A DNA stretch of 64,000 nt from Cephalopachus bancanus (GCA_027257055.1 JAPVLO010000146.1:124001-188000); one strand, 5' to 3'. Shown: positions 1-11,290, counted from the stretch's first letter. The notes: a model not told the origin generated them from the sequence alone. A program made the numbers and translations.

Positions 1-1080
1 GCGGGGCCTGCCGGGGAGGCGCGGCGACGGCGGCGCGCCAGGCCCTGAGGGCCGGCCCCACGTGGGGGTGGGAAGCCCGCTCCGCCCCGTCCCCTCCGCG
101 CCGGCCGCGGCTCAGCCCGCCACGGAGTGGGCGGGACGCCGGGCGGGCGGGGGGGCGGCGGCTGCGAGCCCAGGGGCCCCGAGCCAGGAGCTCTGCCCTG
201 GAAGCGCCGTCCTCTCGCGCGTCTGGCGAGAAGGCCGAGCCCGGGGGCCGGCTCGGCTGCAGATCGGACGCGTTGCCCGGGTCTGCCTCGCTGAGCCGTG
301 GGGAGCCCCGGCGCGGGGCGGGGGGACCTGTCACCGAGCCGACACCTGCTCGCGCGCCCCCTCCCGCCCCCGCCCCGGCCTCCCGCGCGGGCTCGCCCGC
401 CCCATCTGCGGCGCTGGCGCGGCGCCCGCCCCGGCGCGCCCCGCCCGTCCTTCCTCCTGGGCGACCCAGAGGCGGGTGTGGGGACTGCGGGAAGCCCCGA
501 GAGCCGGACCAATGGCGTGGCGGGGAGCCGCGGACCCGGGGTTTGGTCCTTCCCTGGCGCCGGCACTGGGCTGCGGAATCGAGTTTGAGCTCGGAGCGGG
601 TGAAGTTTAGATGGCAGTCTCCAAGCTGCTTGAAAGGCAGACCCCACCCCCGGCCCTGGCCTCTGGAAGCGCCCTGCCTAGAAACCGCTGATGGGGCGGG
701 GTCTCCCAGGGTCTTCAGGCTCCCGCTGGAGCACGCCTGCAGGTGGGTTGCTGTCCAGGTCAAAGACACGCGGTCCCGGAAGCCGCCGCCGCCGCTGCCA
801 CCCCACCCACGCCCTCGAGCCGGTCTGCGGCCAGCTGGGTTTCTGAAAGGAAGCTCGTCGGTGCGCCGCGCCCCGGGCTGGGGCCGGGGCCGGGGCCTCC
901 TGATCTGGAAAGCCCGTGGCACTGCTTTGGCGCCCGATTCGCCCCCCTTTCGGCCGTTTGTGCCCGCTCACAGCCGCTGCTGTTGGAGAGGGCGGCAGTG
1001 GGAACGCGTCTTAAAGCTAACCGGAGATTGTATCTCCTTTGGACAGGCTGAACCCGAAAAATCATTGCCTTGATGCGAGC
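1..1080. promoter_or_regulatory. CpG island, likely promoter / first-exon region of an unidentified gene
   Basis: The first kilobase is very GC-rich with dense CpG, unlike the rest of the window. It holds several GC boxes (GGGCGGG near 128-150, CCCGCCC near 365 and 440), a CCAAT box near 510 (GACCAATGGC), and a perfect 12-base palindrome CCCCACGTGGGG at about 57-68 that contains an E-box of the USF/MYC type. A CAG/GTGGGT splice-donor-like site lies near 740 on the + strand. Open frames here are GC-driven, overlap each other on both strands, and resemble no protein I recognise. The direction of transcription cannot be decided from this window; the island starts before position 1. Known: CpG islands of this kind usually mark promoters. 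Inferred: a gene starts here and runs either out of the window or through it as a long first intron. Confidence 0.75.
57..68. promoter_or_regulatory. CACGTG E-box in a 12-base palindrome
   Basis: CCCCACGTGGGG reads the same on both strands. CACGTG is the canonical site for USF and MYC/MAX family factors. Its place in a CpG island supports a regulatory role, but occupancy is inference. Confidence 0.45.
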
Positions 1081-2020
1081 AGTCCCTAACTGAAGGGCCA
1101 GCAACGCAAGGGTATTTCTTTCCCAATAACCAGAGAATGAGCATAGAAAGGGATTCATTGTTGAAGCAACTGGGTCTGAACACCTTCCGATGGTTCCTTC
1201 TGGTATATCTAAGGCCCGGGCTAGCCAACAACAATAGTAATGGTAATAATACTATCCGCCAATGCCAGAGAGGCCCAAGGCAGGTTGAGGCCGGACTGGC
1301 CTCCTGTCGCTCCCCTCCGGAGTCTGCTGGACGAGAGCCAGCTCAGCAGCCTCGCAGCTCTTCCTGGCTTCCTCCACCCCAGGCCCCTGCTTCTGTCTGC
1401 AGGGTGTCCCTCCCTGCAGGCTTCCTTCCCTTGTGCTGTCCCATCCTGTTGACCCGAGCCCGAGGGCTGGAGCAGCTGGCCTTGGGCACCTGTAGCCGCA
1501 GAGGAAGCTTTGGCGTGTGCCCCGCCAGCAGGCCTGCTTTCCTTCCTGTCGGGAGCCGCCCCTCGGGTGGACCCGCCAGACCCTCCAGGGCTAAACCCTG
1601 TTACTTCCTCAGGAATGTGGAGCCTGCTGGCAGGGCTCCTCAGCATGCAGAGAAGCAGGGAGCATTCCTGACTTTGGGGAGTGATTCAAAACAGGAAAGA
1701 AAAGAGAAAAGGGGTAGGAGGAACCGTGTGGTTGTGGCACAATTCCTAGAGATTCAGAGGAAGATGTTCTCCAGGCCCTCAGACTCTACACATCCGAAAT
1801 GACAATTGCCTTTCTACTCCTTACTGGATGTGCGCCTGGTCTCCCCCCCAGTCTTCACCTTCTTCAGTCCTGGATCCCATGGGTCCACAGGTCTCTTCAT
1901 TATCACTCAAGGTCAGTCTGTCATCGACCCTTGCCTGGATTAAACAGTCTGCAGTCCCTGCCTAACCTCCACCCAACCCCAGGTGGCTTTCCAGCAGTGC
2001 CCAAACTCCACACTGTGACC
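1081..2020. other. Island shore, no recognised feature
   Basis: GC content falls from the island to ordinary levels. No repeat or protein family was recognised. Open frames on both strands lack coding character. It could hold untranslated exon or proximal intron sequence. Confidence 0.4.
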
Positions 2021-2030
2021 AGAAAGACCT

Positions 2031-2489
2031 TTTTTTCTTCTGAGTCAGTCTCATTGTCACCCAGGCTGGAGTGCAGTGGCACACTCACCGTCACCGCAGC
2101 CTCAGCTTGCTGGGCTCAGGTGATCTTTCTGCCTTAGTCTTCCAAGTAGCTGGGATCACAGTCGCATGCCACCATGCCCGGCTAATTCTTCTTTCTCTTT
2201 TTTTTTTTTTGAGTTGGAGTCTCACTCAGTCTCCCAGGCTGGAGTGCCTTGGCACACTCAGGGCCAACCCAGTGTCAATGTGCTGGGCTCCAACAAGTCT
2301 TCCACCTCAGCCTTCTGAGTACCTGGAACTACAGGTGTGTGCTACCACGCCCAGCTAATTTTTTAATTTATTGTAGAGGCAAGGTCTCACCAAGTTGCTC
2401 AGGCTGATCTCGAACCTGCAGGCTCAGGCAATTCACTTGCCTCGGCCTCCCAAAGTGCTGAAATTACAGGCCAAGCCACCAAGCCCGGT
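2031..2489 (-). mobile_element. Composite trimeric Alu (left-right-right arms)
   Basis: A full dimeric Alu (2198-2489, T-run first, so minus strand) abuts an older Alu right arm with its own T-run (2031-2197). The older element's left arm is absent on the far side. Similar flanks, AGAAAGACC at 2021 and AGAAAGGC at 2493, look like one outer TSD. The simplest reading is a young Alu inserted in the A-rich linker of an older one, then loss of one left arm by recombination. Confidence 0.75.
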
Positions 2490-2516
2490 CTTAGAAAGGC
2501 TTTTTAAAAAGTCAGA

Positions 2517-2790
2517 ATTAGTTGGGTGCTGTGGCTCACACCTGTCATCGCAGCACTTTGGGAGGCAGAGGTGAGGGAATCACTTGAGGCCAGGCATTTG
2601 AGACCAGCCTGGGCAGCATAGTGAGATCTGGTCTCTACAAAAAAAAAAATTAGTCAGGTGAGATGGCATATGCTTGTAGTCCCAGCTACTCAGGAGGTTA
2701 AGACAGAAGGAACACCTGAGCCCGGGAGGTCAAGGCTATGGTGAGCTGTGATCCTGTGAGACCCTGACTCAAAAAAAAAAAATAAAAAAG
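2517..2790 (+). mobile_element. Alu, older dimer
   Basis: GTTGGGTGCTGTGGCTCACACC start, GAGGCCAGGCATTTGAGACC core, and an A-rich tail at 2771-2790. Diverged AluJ-like dimer with a damaged right arm. Confidence 0.85.
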
Positions 2791-3044
2791 TCACAATCCA
2801 ATTACAAAACTCCCTACTTAAAAATGATTCTTGGCTCCTGTTGCCAGGGAATAAAAGGCCACACCCAGTCTGCTCCAGCTACAGTGCTCTCCTAGTCCTC
2901 TCCAGCTGTCTCCCAACCAGACGTACCCTCGCCTGCAGCCACAGTAGACAACTTGCTGTTCCCAGACCCTTAGTACAGTGTCATGTCAGCACGCCAGAGC
3001 CTCATTCAGAAAACATTGTGTTGCTCTTGCCTTTGTTTATCCAC

Positions 3045-3250
3045 GCCATTCCACAGCTATTTGTTGAGCATCTACGATGTGTGGCAGGGACTGTTTCAGG
3101 CATTGGGACAACAGCAGTGACTAAGACAGGCCAGGTTCCTGCTCACAGAAAGCCTGGATGAGAAGACAAAGACAAGCAGACAGCATACCTGTAGATACAG
3201 AAAAGTATCACAAAAGTGAGTTCACTGCAGTGCAAGTAATTGTAGCAGAG
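3045..3250 (+). repeat. L2-like ancient LINE fragment
   Basis: TTTGTTGAGCATCTACGATGTG, then GGGACAACAGCAGTGACTAAG, matches the common L2 3' region motif (TTGAGCACCTACTATGTGCC...). Highly diverged. Call by remembered motif only. Confidence 0.5.
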
Positions 3251-3585
3251 TGGTATGGTGGTATGGCTGTGCCTGGGTGGCTGGGTTGGTGTGGGGGGTG
3301 GGAGAAGCTGGCTCTGAGGATGACACTGCTCCGCTGCAGACCTCATGAGTGGAGAGGAAGAGCCAGGGAAAATGCACCTAACCACAGCACTGCAGAGGCA
3401 GGGCTTTGCAGCGGGAGGGAGCAGCCTGTGGGATGCACATGGCCTGTTGTGGAGGCCTGTTGTGGAGGGCGCTGGGAAAGTGGGTAGGGCTGAGCTGGAG
3501 AGCAAGGCAGGGGGAGTTCAAAGGTCACGGAATGAATGGGATTTTCTTGAACATGCAAGGTGAGGCCATGTTGTCTCAAGAAATG
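3251..3585. other. No recognised feature
   Basis: Unique-looking, moderately GC-rich sequence between L2-like fragments. No coding signal; short overlapping frames on both strands only. Confidence 0.3.
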
Positions 3586-3589
3586 AGCA

Positions 3590-3830
3590 TTTTGCCTTCC
3601 TGGCTTTCAAGACTTTGCTCCAGTGTCACCTTGCTGGAGTTTTCCTTAGTAATACCCAGGTGAAGTCTTTCTCCTCCTCTGCTCCCAGAGCTTTTCATCC
3701 ACACCTTCATGCTGGGAACAGAGCACTTATCACAGCTGTTGCGAGATCTGTTTGACGATACTGAATCCTGCCCGCGCTCCTCCGACCTGAGCCCCTCCAA
3801 GATGGTGGCCGTGCCATAATTGTCTTTTTC
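3590..3830 (-). repeat. L2-like fragment
   Basis: Phrases such as CAGAGCACTTATCACAGCTG and the pyrimidine-rich stretch before it match the usual reverse-strand L2 body. Diverged; approximate limits. Confidence 0.4.
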
Positions 3831-3860
3831 TTTTATGTATTTATTTTGTTGTTGTTGGGT

Positions 3861-4470
3861 GTTTTTGTTTGTTTTTAGAAATAGAGTCTCATTCTGTCAC
3901 TCAGGCTGGAGTACAGTGGCAAGATTGTAACTCACTATAGTCTCAAACTCCTAGGCTCCAGGTGGTGATCCTACCGCCTCAGCCTCCTGAGTAGCTGGGA
4001 CTACAGGCATGCATCAGCATGCCAGACTAATTTTTTTTTTTTTTTGAGTTGGAGTCTCACTCTGTCACCCAGACTGGAGTTCAGTGGCCGCTCCCAGCCA
4101 CCACAGCCTCGACCTGCTGGGCTCCAGCGATTCTTCCGCCTCAGCCTTCCAAGTAGCTGGAGTTACAGGCACACACTACCACACCCGGCTAATTTTTTGA
4201 TTTATTGTAGAGATGAGGCCTCGCCAAGTTGCCCAGGTGGGTCTCGAACCCGCGGGCTCAGGCAATCCACTCACTTCAGCCTCTCAAAGTCGCGGAATTA
4301 CAGGTTGAACCACTGAGCCCAGCTCAGACTAATTATTTATTTATTTATTTATAATCGTGGTCTTGCTATGCTGCCCAGGCTGGTCTTGGACTTCTGGCTT
4401 CAAACAATCCTCCCACTTCAGCCCTCCAAAGCAGTAGGATTAATAAGCATGAGCCAACCATGCCCAGCCC
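3861..4470 (-). mobile_element. Older Alu split by a younger Alu
   Basis: Old minus-strand Alu begins with T-rich sequence then GAGTCTCATTCTGTCACTCAGG and ends TGCCCAGCCC. It is interrupted at its middle linker by the young Alu at 4033-4325. Confidence 0.85.
4033..4325 (-). mobile_element. Young Alu nested in an older Alu
   Basis: Carries the window's young-lineage marks (GAGTTGGAGTCTCACTCTG, GATTTATTGTAGAGATGAGG). TSD AGACTAATT at 4024-4032 and 4326-4334 flanks it, and the older Alu resumes exactly after the second copy. Confidence 0.92.
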
Positions 4471-4514
4471 ATATTCACCTTTTCAATACACTATCTGTTC
4501 TGTAGCACTCAAAA

Positions 4515-4808
4515 TTTTTTTTTTTTTTTTTTTTTGAGTTGGAGTCTCACTCGGTCACCCAGATTGGAGTGCAGTGGCCGCTCCCGGCCACCGCAGCCTC
4601 GACCTGCTGGGCTCCGGTGATCCTTCCGCCTCAGCCTTCTGAGTAGCCGGAATTACAGGCGCGCGCTACCATGCCCGGCTGATTTTTGGATTTATTGTAG
4701 AGATGAGGTCTCGCTGCCCAGGCGGGTCTCGAACCCACGGGCTCAGGCAATCCATTCACCTCAGCCTCCCAAGGGCACGGGATTACAGGCTGAGCCACCG
4801 AGCCCGGC
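4515..4808 (-). mobile_element. Young Alu, CpG-rich
   Basis: Young-lineage dimer with perfect GTGGCCG/CGGCCAC hairpin arms near 4575 and many intact CpGs, ending GAGCCCGGC. A 21-base T-run precedes it. A small gap removes CCAAGTTG from its left arm, as in several other copies here. Confidence 0.92.
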
Positions 4809-4811
4809 TAA

Positions 4812-5195
4812 GATTTTTTTTTTTAATGGAGGAAGTAAAATTATAGGTTGTCTGGGAAGACTTACTTGGGCTATAGACAGAATGTGGATAAACGCCTGGG
4901 CAGAAGTGTGTGTCGTTCTATACCTTTCTCTTAGCTTGTGTCATGGCAGGGCCAGACATGGAAAACCATAGTCTTAGCCACGAGCAAAAGAAAGTCCTTG
5001 GGCAGTAGTTCAAATATTGCTGGCCCTTCCTACTGGTGGTGCTGGTGTCTTCTTAGATCAAAATCACGAAGGAAGTGGGAGGGGTGCTGACATGTAGAAG
5101 TCCTTCAGTTCAGTAAGGACATTAGGACGTGGCATACCCGCTAGACATCTTCCCTCTATGACTTACAGTCCGTGGGGCTCATCACCATCCACTTG
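4812..5195. other. No recognised feature
   Basis: Unique-looking intergenic or intronic sequence. No long frame, no repeat recognised. Confidence 0.3.
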
Positions 5196-5199
5196 ATCC

Positions 5200-6060
5200 T
5201 TGCTCTACCACATGCCAGGCACTAGCCGCACACTGAGGAACAACCCTAAGAAAGATGCGCTTCCTGTGTTGAAGGAGCTTCTGGCATGGTGGGAGACATA
5301 TACAGGCAAGCCAGCCACTGCTTTGGAGTATGGCAAATGCTAAGATGGGGGTGTGCACAGAGGGTCCTGGGGGCCCCTGGGAAGGAGTCGGGGAAGGCTT
5401 CCTCCAGTTGATCTGTGAGCTGAGGAGTGGAAGGGTGGAGGTGGAGAGCAGAGAGCACTGGGGAATCAAGATGCTCTGAACTGTCTGGATCACAGATTTG
5501 AGAGGCAGGATGAGGAGCTTAGGCTGTTAAGGAAAACAGCCCAGAACACGAAGGGCCTTTGTGTGCAGTGCTGAGGACTGCAGGAGTGGGACTTTCATCC
5601 TAGGGACAGTGAGGACCTACTAAGAGATTTTAGCGAGGGCTGGACTCTCATCCTGGCCCATCGCAGAGAATGGAGCAGAGGGGTGGGCGTCTCTCACTAG
5701 GGAGGAAGCTTTGCTAGCAATGGAGGCAGGAAAGATGAGGCTGGCTTGAACTAAGCTGCAGCGGCAGGCCCAGAGAGGTTGGAACAGAGGTGCCTGGCAC
5801 AAGCGGGATTTGAATGTGGGCATGAGGAAGAGGGTGGTATCAAGGAGGACTGCCAGGTTTGTGGCTTGATTCACTGGAAGAAACAGGACAAAAGCAGGAC
5901 ACCATTGCCCAAGGTGGGGGCCACAGAGAGGTGGAACAGGCGAGGGTGGAGAGGAAGAAAATGCTGAATTTCAGGTCTGGGGCCCGGGAGAGAAAGATCC
6001 TGGCTAGAGATGAAAGTTTGGGAGTCATCACTGTATGGGTGGCAGTTGAAGCCAGGGGAG
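5200..6060 (+). repeat. Long L2-like fragment
   Basis: CCACATGCCAGGCACTAG, TTGAAGGAGCTTCTGGCATG, GGGAAGGCTTCCTCC, CTACTAAGAGATTTTAGCGAGG and GGAGGACTGCCAGGTTTGTGG occur in the order typical of the L2 3' half. Overlapping open frames on both strands are by-products of purine-rich sequence, not genes. Confidence 0.6.
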
Positions 6061-6367
6061 GGGTTGAAATCCCCCAGGGAAAAAAAAAGAACCGGAGAGA
6101 GAAGAGAACAGGGGAGGGTGGTGCGGGCTGTGGGCCCACAGGCAGAGGAGGGAGACTGGAGGGACAGGCACATGGTGACATACTACAAGGGTGACACAGC
6201 AAGGACTTCTTTCCTGTGCACCACACTTGGGGTTTCCTGGTCTAGTGCAGTGTGGATGAAAGGATGGCCGGGCTGACTCAGAAAGTGAACATGTCAGACA
6301 GAGCAGAGAAATACACATCCCTTCTAGCCAGTGAGCATTATTCGTTATTTGCATTATACCAATGACC

Positions 6368-6661
6368 TTTTTTTTTTTTTTTAGTCAGAGTCTCACTCTG
6401 TTGCCCAGGCTAGAGTGCAGTAGCACGCTCACAGCCACTGCAACCACAACCTGATGCGCTCAGGCAATCCTTCCACCTTGGCCTTCTGAGTAGCTGGAAC
6501 GATAGGCGCATGACACCACACCTGGCTAATTTTTTGATTTATCATAGAGTCAAGGTTTTCTAAGTTGCCCAGGCTAGTGTCAAACCCCAGGGCTCAGGTA
6601 GTCCTCTCACCTCAACCTTCCAAAGTGCTGGGATTTCAGACGTGATTCATCGCACCTGGGC
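6368..6661 (-). mobile_element. Alu, older dimer
   Basis: T-run, then AGTCAGAGTCTCACTCTG, ending CGCACCTGGG. Intermediate divergence, with GATTTATCATAGAG linker close to the young type. Confidence 0.88.
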
Positions 6662-7375
6662 CCCAGTGACCATGGTTTTCAAGCTTATGAACATTTAAAA
6701 AAAATCTTGAACTCCGTATGCTGGGTAAGTTGTTTCTAAAGGTGTCAGCCTCCCCTCTTCCCCCACACCCCACCCCACATCACCTTTCGCACCGTGACTC
6801 TGCCATTTGTGCATCTGGAGGTGGTGTCTGTTTCCCCACCCCTCAATTCTGGGTTGTCCCCACCAGTAGAATCCAGGGTGGTGTCGTGGGACTTCCATGA
6901 CTAGGTCTCAGAAGACTTGTGAGTTTCTGTTTTCATCCTCTAGGAAACCGGCCACTAGACAGAGGAGCTCGGGCTCAACTGCTGAATGACGAGAGAATAT
7001 TTGGAAAGAGAATGGGCAGGTGAGGACTAAGGCACTGCAAGCAGCTGGAACCAGCACTCCAGACATGTGACCAGGGCCATAGGGACCCGCCAGCTCCAGT
7101 CCCACGGGCCCAGCTGACATCATGTGTAGCAGAGCTGAGCCATCTCAGGGATCCCTGACCCACAGAACCATGCATGATACCTAGAAGAGTATCCGGGGGC
7201 CCTGCCCCCCTCTACCGCACAGCCCCTCACTCCAACCTCCGTCCGTAGGAGTGTCCTTGGGTTTGGGGTGGTTTGCTACTCCACAAGCAATGGCTGACAT
7301 ATTTGGTGTGTCTTTGTTTCTACTCTGGAACGACAGCCACAGTGTTCAAAATATACATTTTATGAGTTCCTTTAA
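6662..7375. other. No recognised feature
   Basis: Unique-looking sequence. Short frames on both strands overlap and show no family resemblance. Confidence 0.3.
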
Positions 7376-7424
7376 AAGAAAGAGAGAGAAGGAGGAAGGA
7401 AAGAAGGAAGGAAGGAAGGAAGAA
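7376..7424. repeat. Purine microsatellite (GAAGG/GAAAG)n
   Basis: Impure repeats of GAAGG and GAAAG directly before an Alu. Confidence 0.8.
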
Positions 7425-7428
7425 TCTA

Positions 7429-7715
7429 GGCTGAGTGCAATAGCTCGTGCCTGTAACCCCAGCACTTTGGGAGGCCAAGGCAAGAGGATCACTTGAGCCC
7501 AGGAATTTGAAACCAGCCTAGGCAGCACAGTGAGACCTCATCTCTACAAAAAATTAAAAAATTAGTTGGGTGTAGTGGCATGGCTCCTGTAGTCCCAGCT
7601 ACCTGGGAGGCTAAGGTAGAAGGATCGCCTGAGCCCGGGAGGTCGAGGCTGTGGTGAGCCGTGAGTGTGACACTGCATTCCAGTAACAGAGTGAGACTCT
7701 GATTCAAAAAAAAAA
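7429..7715 (+). mobile_element. Alu, older dimer
   Basis: GGCTGAGTGCAATAGCTCGTG start to GATTC plus A-tail. The end of this element and its flank are tandemly duplicated (see 7690-7786). Confidence 0.88.
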
Positions 7716-7786
7716 GCATCTAAACTACCTGAGACAAAGTGAGACCCTGATTTAAAAAAAAAAAGCATCTAAACTACCTGAGAGAA
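7690..7786. repeat. 49-base tandem duplication of an Alu end plus flank
   Basis: AGTGAGACTCTGATTC, A-run, GCATCTAAACTACCTGAGA at 7690-7737 is repeated at 7738-7786 with a few differences. It copies the 3' end of the Alu together with unique flank. Confidence 0.9.
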
Positions 7787-8040
7787 AGTCCCAGGAAGAA
7801 GAACTAGAAAACCCAACAATGTAGAAAAAGAAGCAAAATTAGAGTAAGAAATACATTTTTTAAACTTAGAGGTATTAAGAAGTATGGAGATCTGGCAGGA
7901 AATGTCCCACACCACCACCAAGCACTCTACGGAGCATTCTAATATGGAAATAAATGTGAATTAGGAAGAAAGGGAGTGCTCCTTGATAAAAAGCCTGCTA
8001 CACCAGTTGTTGTTTGGTTCACTCAGAATATGGGAGCCCC

Positions 8041-8328
8041 AGCCAAGCGTGGTGACTCACACCTGTAATCCCAACACTTTGGGAGGTGGAGGTGAGAGGA
8101 TAGCCTGAGTCCAGGGGTTTAAGACCATCCTGGGCAACTTGACAAGACCTCATCTCTACAATAAATCAAAAAAATTAGCTGGGCATGGTGGCGCATGGCT
8201 GTAGTTCTAGCTACTTGGAAGGCTGGGGCTGAAGAATCATCTGAGCCTAGTAGGTCGAGGCTGCAGTGGCCGTCAGTGAGCCACCACACTCCAGTCTGGG
8301 CAAGAGTGAGACTCCTACTCAAAAAAAA
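8041..8328 (+). mobile_element. Alu, older dimer
   Basis: CAGCCAAGCGTGGTGACTCAC start, CTACAATAAATCAAAAAAATT linker and A-tail near 8320. The linker ties it to the local lineage. Confidence 0.88.
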
Positions 8329-8442
8329 AAATTAAGGATAAACATAAAAAAGAATATGGGTGCCCTAATTTGACCCACTGTAGAAAGTCCAAGGTATATT
8401 ATAACACTTTACATAGGGAGATTTTTGGTTAAAAAAAATTTT

Positions 8443-8697
8443 AGGCTGAGTGCAGTGGCTCACACCTGTAATCCCAGCACTTTGGGAGACCAAGGCAGAG
8501 GGATCGCTTGAGCCCAGGAGTGGGATCCCAGCCTGGGCAACATAGCAAGACCTCATCTCTACAAAAAATAAAGCAATTAGCTGGGCATGGTGGCATACTC
8601 CTGTAGTCCTGGCTACTTGAGAGGTTGAGGCAGAAGGATCTTGTGAGCCCAGGAGGTCAAGGCTGCGATGAGCTGAATTGTGCCACTGCACTCCAGG
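8443..8697 (+). mobile_element. Alu truncated at its 3' end
   Basis: GGCTGAGTGCAGTGGCTCAC start. It stops at CACTGCACTCCAGG without the last bases or an A-tail, so the end was lost after insertion. Confidence 0.85.
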
Positions 8698-8867
8698 CTT
8701 GTGAGGCTCTTCTGAGTACTCTTGGGCTAGTTATTAATATTTTAACTTTCTTAGCCTCAGTTTCCTCGACTATCACAGGAGGGTCAGGTAACTCTACCCA
8801 AGAAAATCAGGGGTACTGAGAAGAGTTTAAGACAATTTATGTGCAAACATTTGTGACAAAGACTGAG

Positions 8868-9036
8868 GCAGTGCTTCTCAAACTCTAATGGAATGGAATC
8901 TCTTGGGGAGCTGACAGCAGACCCTGATTTACTGGGTTTGGGTTAGGTCCCAAGATCCTGCATATTTTACCAAGCAGTACCCCAGGTGATACATAAACTG
9001 CTATTCTGAGAACCACACTTTGAGTAGCAAGGGTGC
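8868..9036. repeat. hAT-Charlie-type MITE remnant
   Basis: CAGTGCTTCTCAAACTCTAATGG at one end and TTCTGAGAACCACACTTTGAG at the other match the terminal phrases of MER20/MER3-like non-autonomous hAT elements. Subfamily not assigned. Confidence 0.55.
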
Positions 9037-9261
9037 AAAATACTCTACAAATGATCCTTGTTGTTACTTACTGCCATTTTAATATTCTATCCACCCTTCT
9101 GTCCCAAGTAGAATGACAGCTGAAGATGGAGGGGGGCCACGCACAGCTCATTTAGCAAGACCAGCCTTCTGCCCGTCAGGACACTCTAGTCTTGCAGATC
9201 ACCTCCCCTTCCCTGACCCCCACCCCAGGCTGTGATGAAGACTGCCCATGGCCAAGTCAAA

Positions 9262-9812
9262 TAATGCCTCCATGTGTATTCCCAATAGGGGGATTGCTGG
9301 GTCATATGGAAGGTCGATTTCTAGTTCTTTCAGAAATCGCCACATCGTCTTCCAAAGAGGTTGCACTGGTCTGCATTCTCACCAGCAGTGTAGAATCATT
9401 CCTTTTTCTCCGCATCCTCGCCAGCATCTGTTGTTGTTTGTTTTATTAATGAGAGCCATTCTAACTAAGGTTAGGTAGTACTCAATGTGGTTTTGATTTG
9501 CATTTCTTTGATGATTAGTGAGGCTGAGCACTTTTTAATGTGTCTGTTGGCTGCCTGTATATCTTCTTTTGAGAAGTGTCTATTCATGTCTCTTGCCCAC
9601 TTTTTAGTGGGACTGTTTATTTTTTTCTTTTCAGCGCATTTGAACTCCTTGTAGATTCTAGATGTTAGGCCTTTGTCAGATATACAGTTGGCAAATATTT
9701 TTTTCCAGTCTATGGGCTATCTCCCTACTCTCTTGATGGTTTATTTTGCTTTGCAGAAGCTCGTCAGTTTGATGAGGTCCCACTTGTTTATTATTATTAT
9801 ATTTACTTATCA
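9262..9812 (-). mobile_element. L1 internal fragment (ORF2 3' part)
   Basis: ATTCCCAATAGGGGGATTGC and the following sequence match the end of L1 ORF2 in reverse, parallel to 15370-16190 and 62380-62890 here. It lacks the L1 3' tail and is truncated at both ends. Frames are broken. Confidence 0.9.
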
Positions 9813-9844
9813 CTAAAGGACCAGTAAAATATGGCAGATGCACC

Positions 9845-10443
9845 TTTTTTTTTTAAAGTAGGAGTCTCATTCTGTTGCCCAGGCTGGTGTGCAGTGGCAC
9901 CATCATGGCTCACTGCAGTTTTTTTTTTTTTTTTTTTAGTTGGAGTCTCACTCTCACCCAAACTGGAGTGCAGTGGCCACTCCCGGCCATTGCAGCCTAG
10001 ACCCACTGGGCTCCGGCAATCCTTCCGCCTCAGCCTTCCGAGTAGCTGGAATTACAGGCACGTGCTACCATGCCCAGCTGATTTTTTGATTTATTGTAGA
10101 GATGAGGTCTTGCCAAGTTGCCCAGGCGGGTCTTGAACCGCAGGCTCAGGCAATCCACTCACCTCAGCCTCCCAAAGTGCGGGATTACAGGCTGAGCCAC
10201 CAAGCCTGGCTCACTGCAGTCTTGATCTCCTAAGCTTACGTGATCCTTCAGCCTTAGCCTCCTGAGTAGCTGGGACTACAGGCACACACCACCATGCCCA
10301 GCTAATTTTTTAAAAAATTTTTTTGTAGAGACAAGGTTCAGCTATGTTGTCTAGGCTGGTCTCCAACTCCTCAGCTCAAGCAATCCTCCTGCCTCGGCCT
10401 CCTAAAGTGCTGGGATTACAGGCATGAGTCACTGCTCCTGGCC
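9845..10443 (-). mobile_element. Older Alu split by a younger Alu
   Basis: Outer Alu starts GTAGGAGTCTCATTCTGTTGC and ends GCTCCTGGCC. It is interrupted in its right arm by the Alu at 9919-10210. Confidence 0.88.
9919..10210 (-). mobile_element. Young Alu nested in an older Alu
   Basis: Young-lineage dimer with TSD TCACTGCAG at 9910-9918 and 10211-10219; the outer Alu reads on across the join. Confidence 0.92.
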
Positions 10444-11090
10444 AGAAAGGTTCATTTTTAAGAGTACTTTCTTACCACTGCCCTCCTGAGATGGGAGGTC
10501 TAACACTTATTGTTACACACCCAACTAATGGAATGAAAAGGCCCTCACTGCTAAGTAAGGCAAGAGCAACTCGGTAGTGAAGTGGGGTTGGTCTGGGGCC
10601 TGGCTCTGAGGTGCCATCAGAGTGGAGTGGGCAGTTTCAGCTGCAGAAGTCATTTGCCATCTGCTAGGACTGCGGTGGGGAGTGGGGAGAGGGTTGGTTT
10701 CTACTGCCTGCTGCTCCGGGTTAGAACCCAAGCCCCAAGCAGATGCAGAATATCTAAACTTCAATGTGGGCACTGTCTGCTGCAGAGCAGCACGGGTTCC
10801 CTGGTGCATCCAGCTTTGAAGTCGCTGCCAGTCCAGTTGTAAGCAGTCTGGGAGGACTTGCAGCCTGCTGCTCTGTGGTGTTCTATCCTTCTCTCACCTC
10901 TCCCGCATCCCCACCCTTCCCCTCATACCCCACTGGCCTGAGTTCACACAGCTCCACCTCTTGGGGCATTGTGGGGATACCAACACTGGAGAAGGTACAG
11001 GACACACAGGGAGGAAAAAGTGGAAGCAGAGGGAGAAGGGCTGGCGTGGAAGGTGATGTAGGTCCTTCTGCAAGGGCGAACAGGGGGAAA
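10444..11090. other. No recognised feature
   Basis: Unique-looking sequence with overlapping short frames on both strands. None resembles a known protein. Confidence 0.3.
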
Positions 11091-11157
11091 GATCAGTGTA
11101 TCTCAACCTTGGCTGCATGTTAAAGTCACCCCTGGGAGTTCTTGAAAATCCCTGCTT

Positions 11158-11290
11158 CAGGCTGGGCACAGTGGCTCGTGCCTGTAATCCCAGCACTTTG
11201 GGAGGTGGGAGGCCGAGGTGAGAGGATCTTTTGAGCCCAGGAGTTTGAGACCAACCTGGGCAACATAGTGAGACCTCGTCTCTCCAATAT

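Noticed and set aside
62..1073. Long overlapping frames of 96-266 codons in the CpG island
   Set aside because: They overlap on both strands in GC-rich DNA, where stops are rare, and show no domain or family resemblance.
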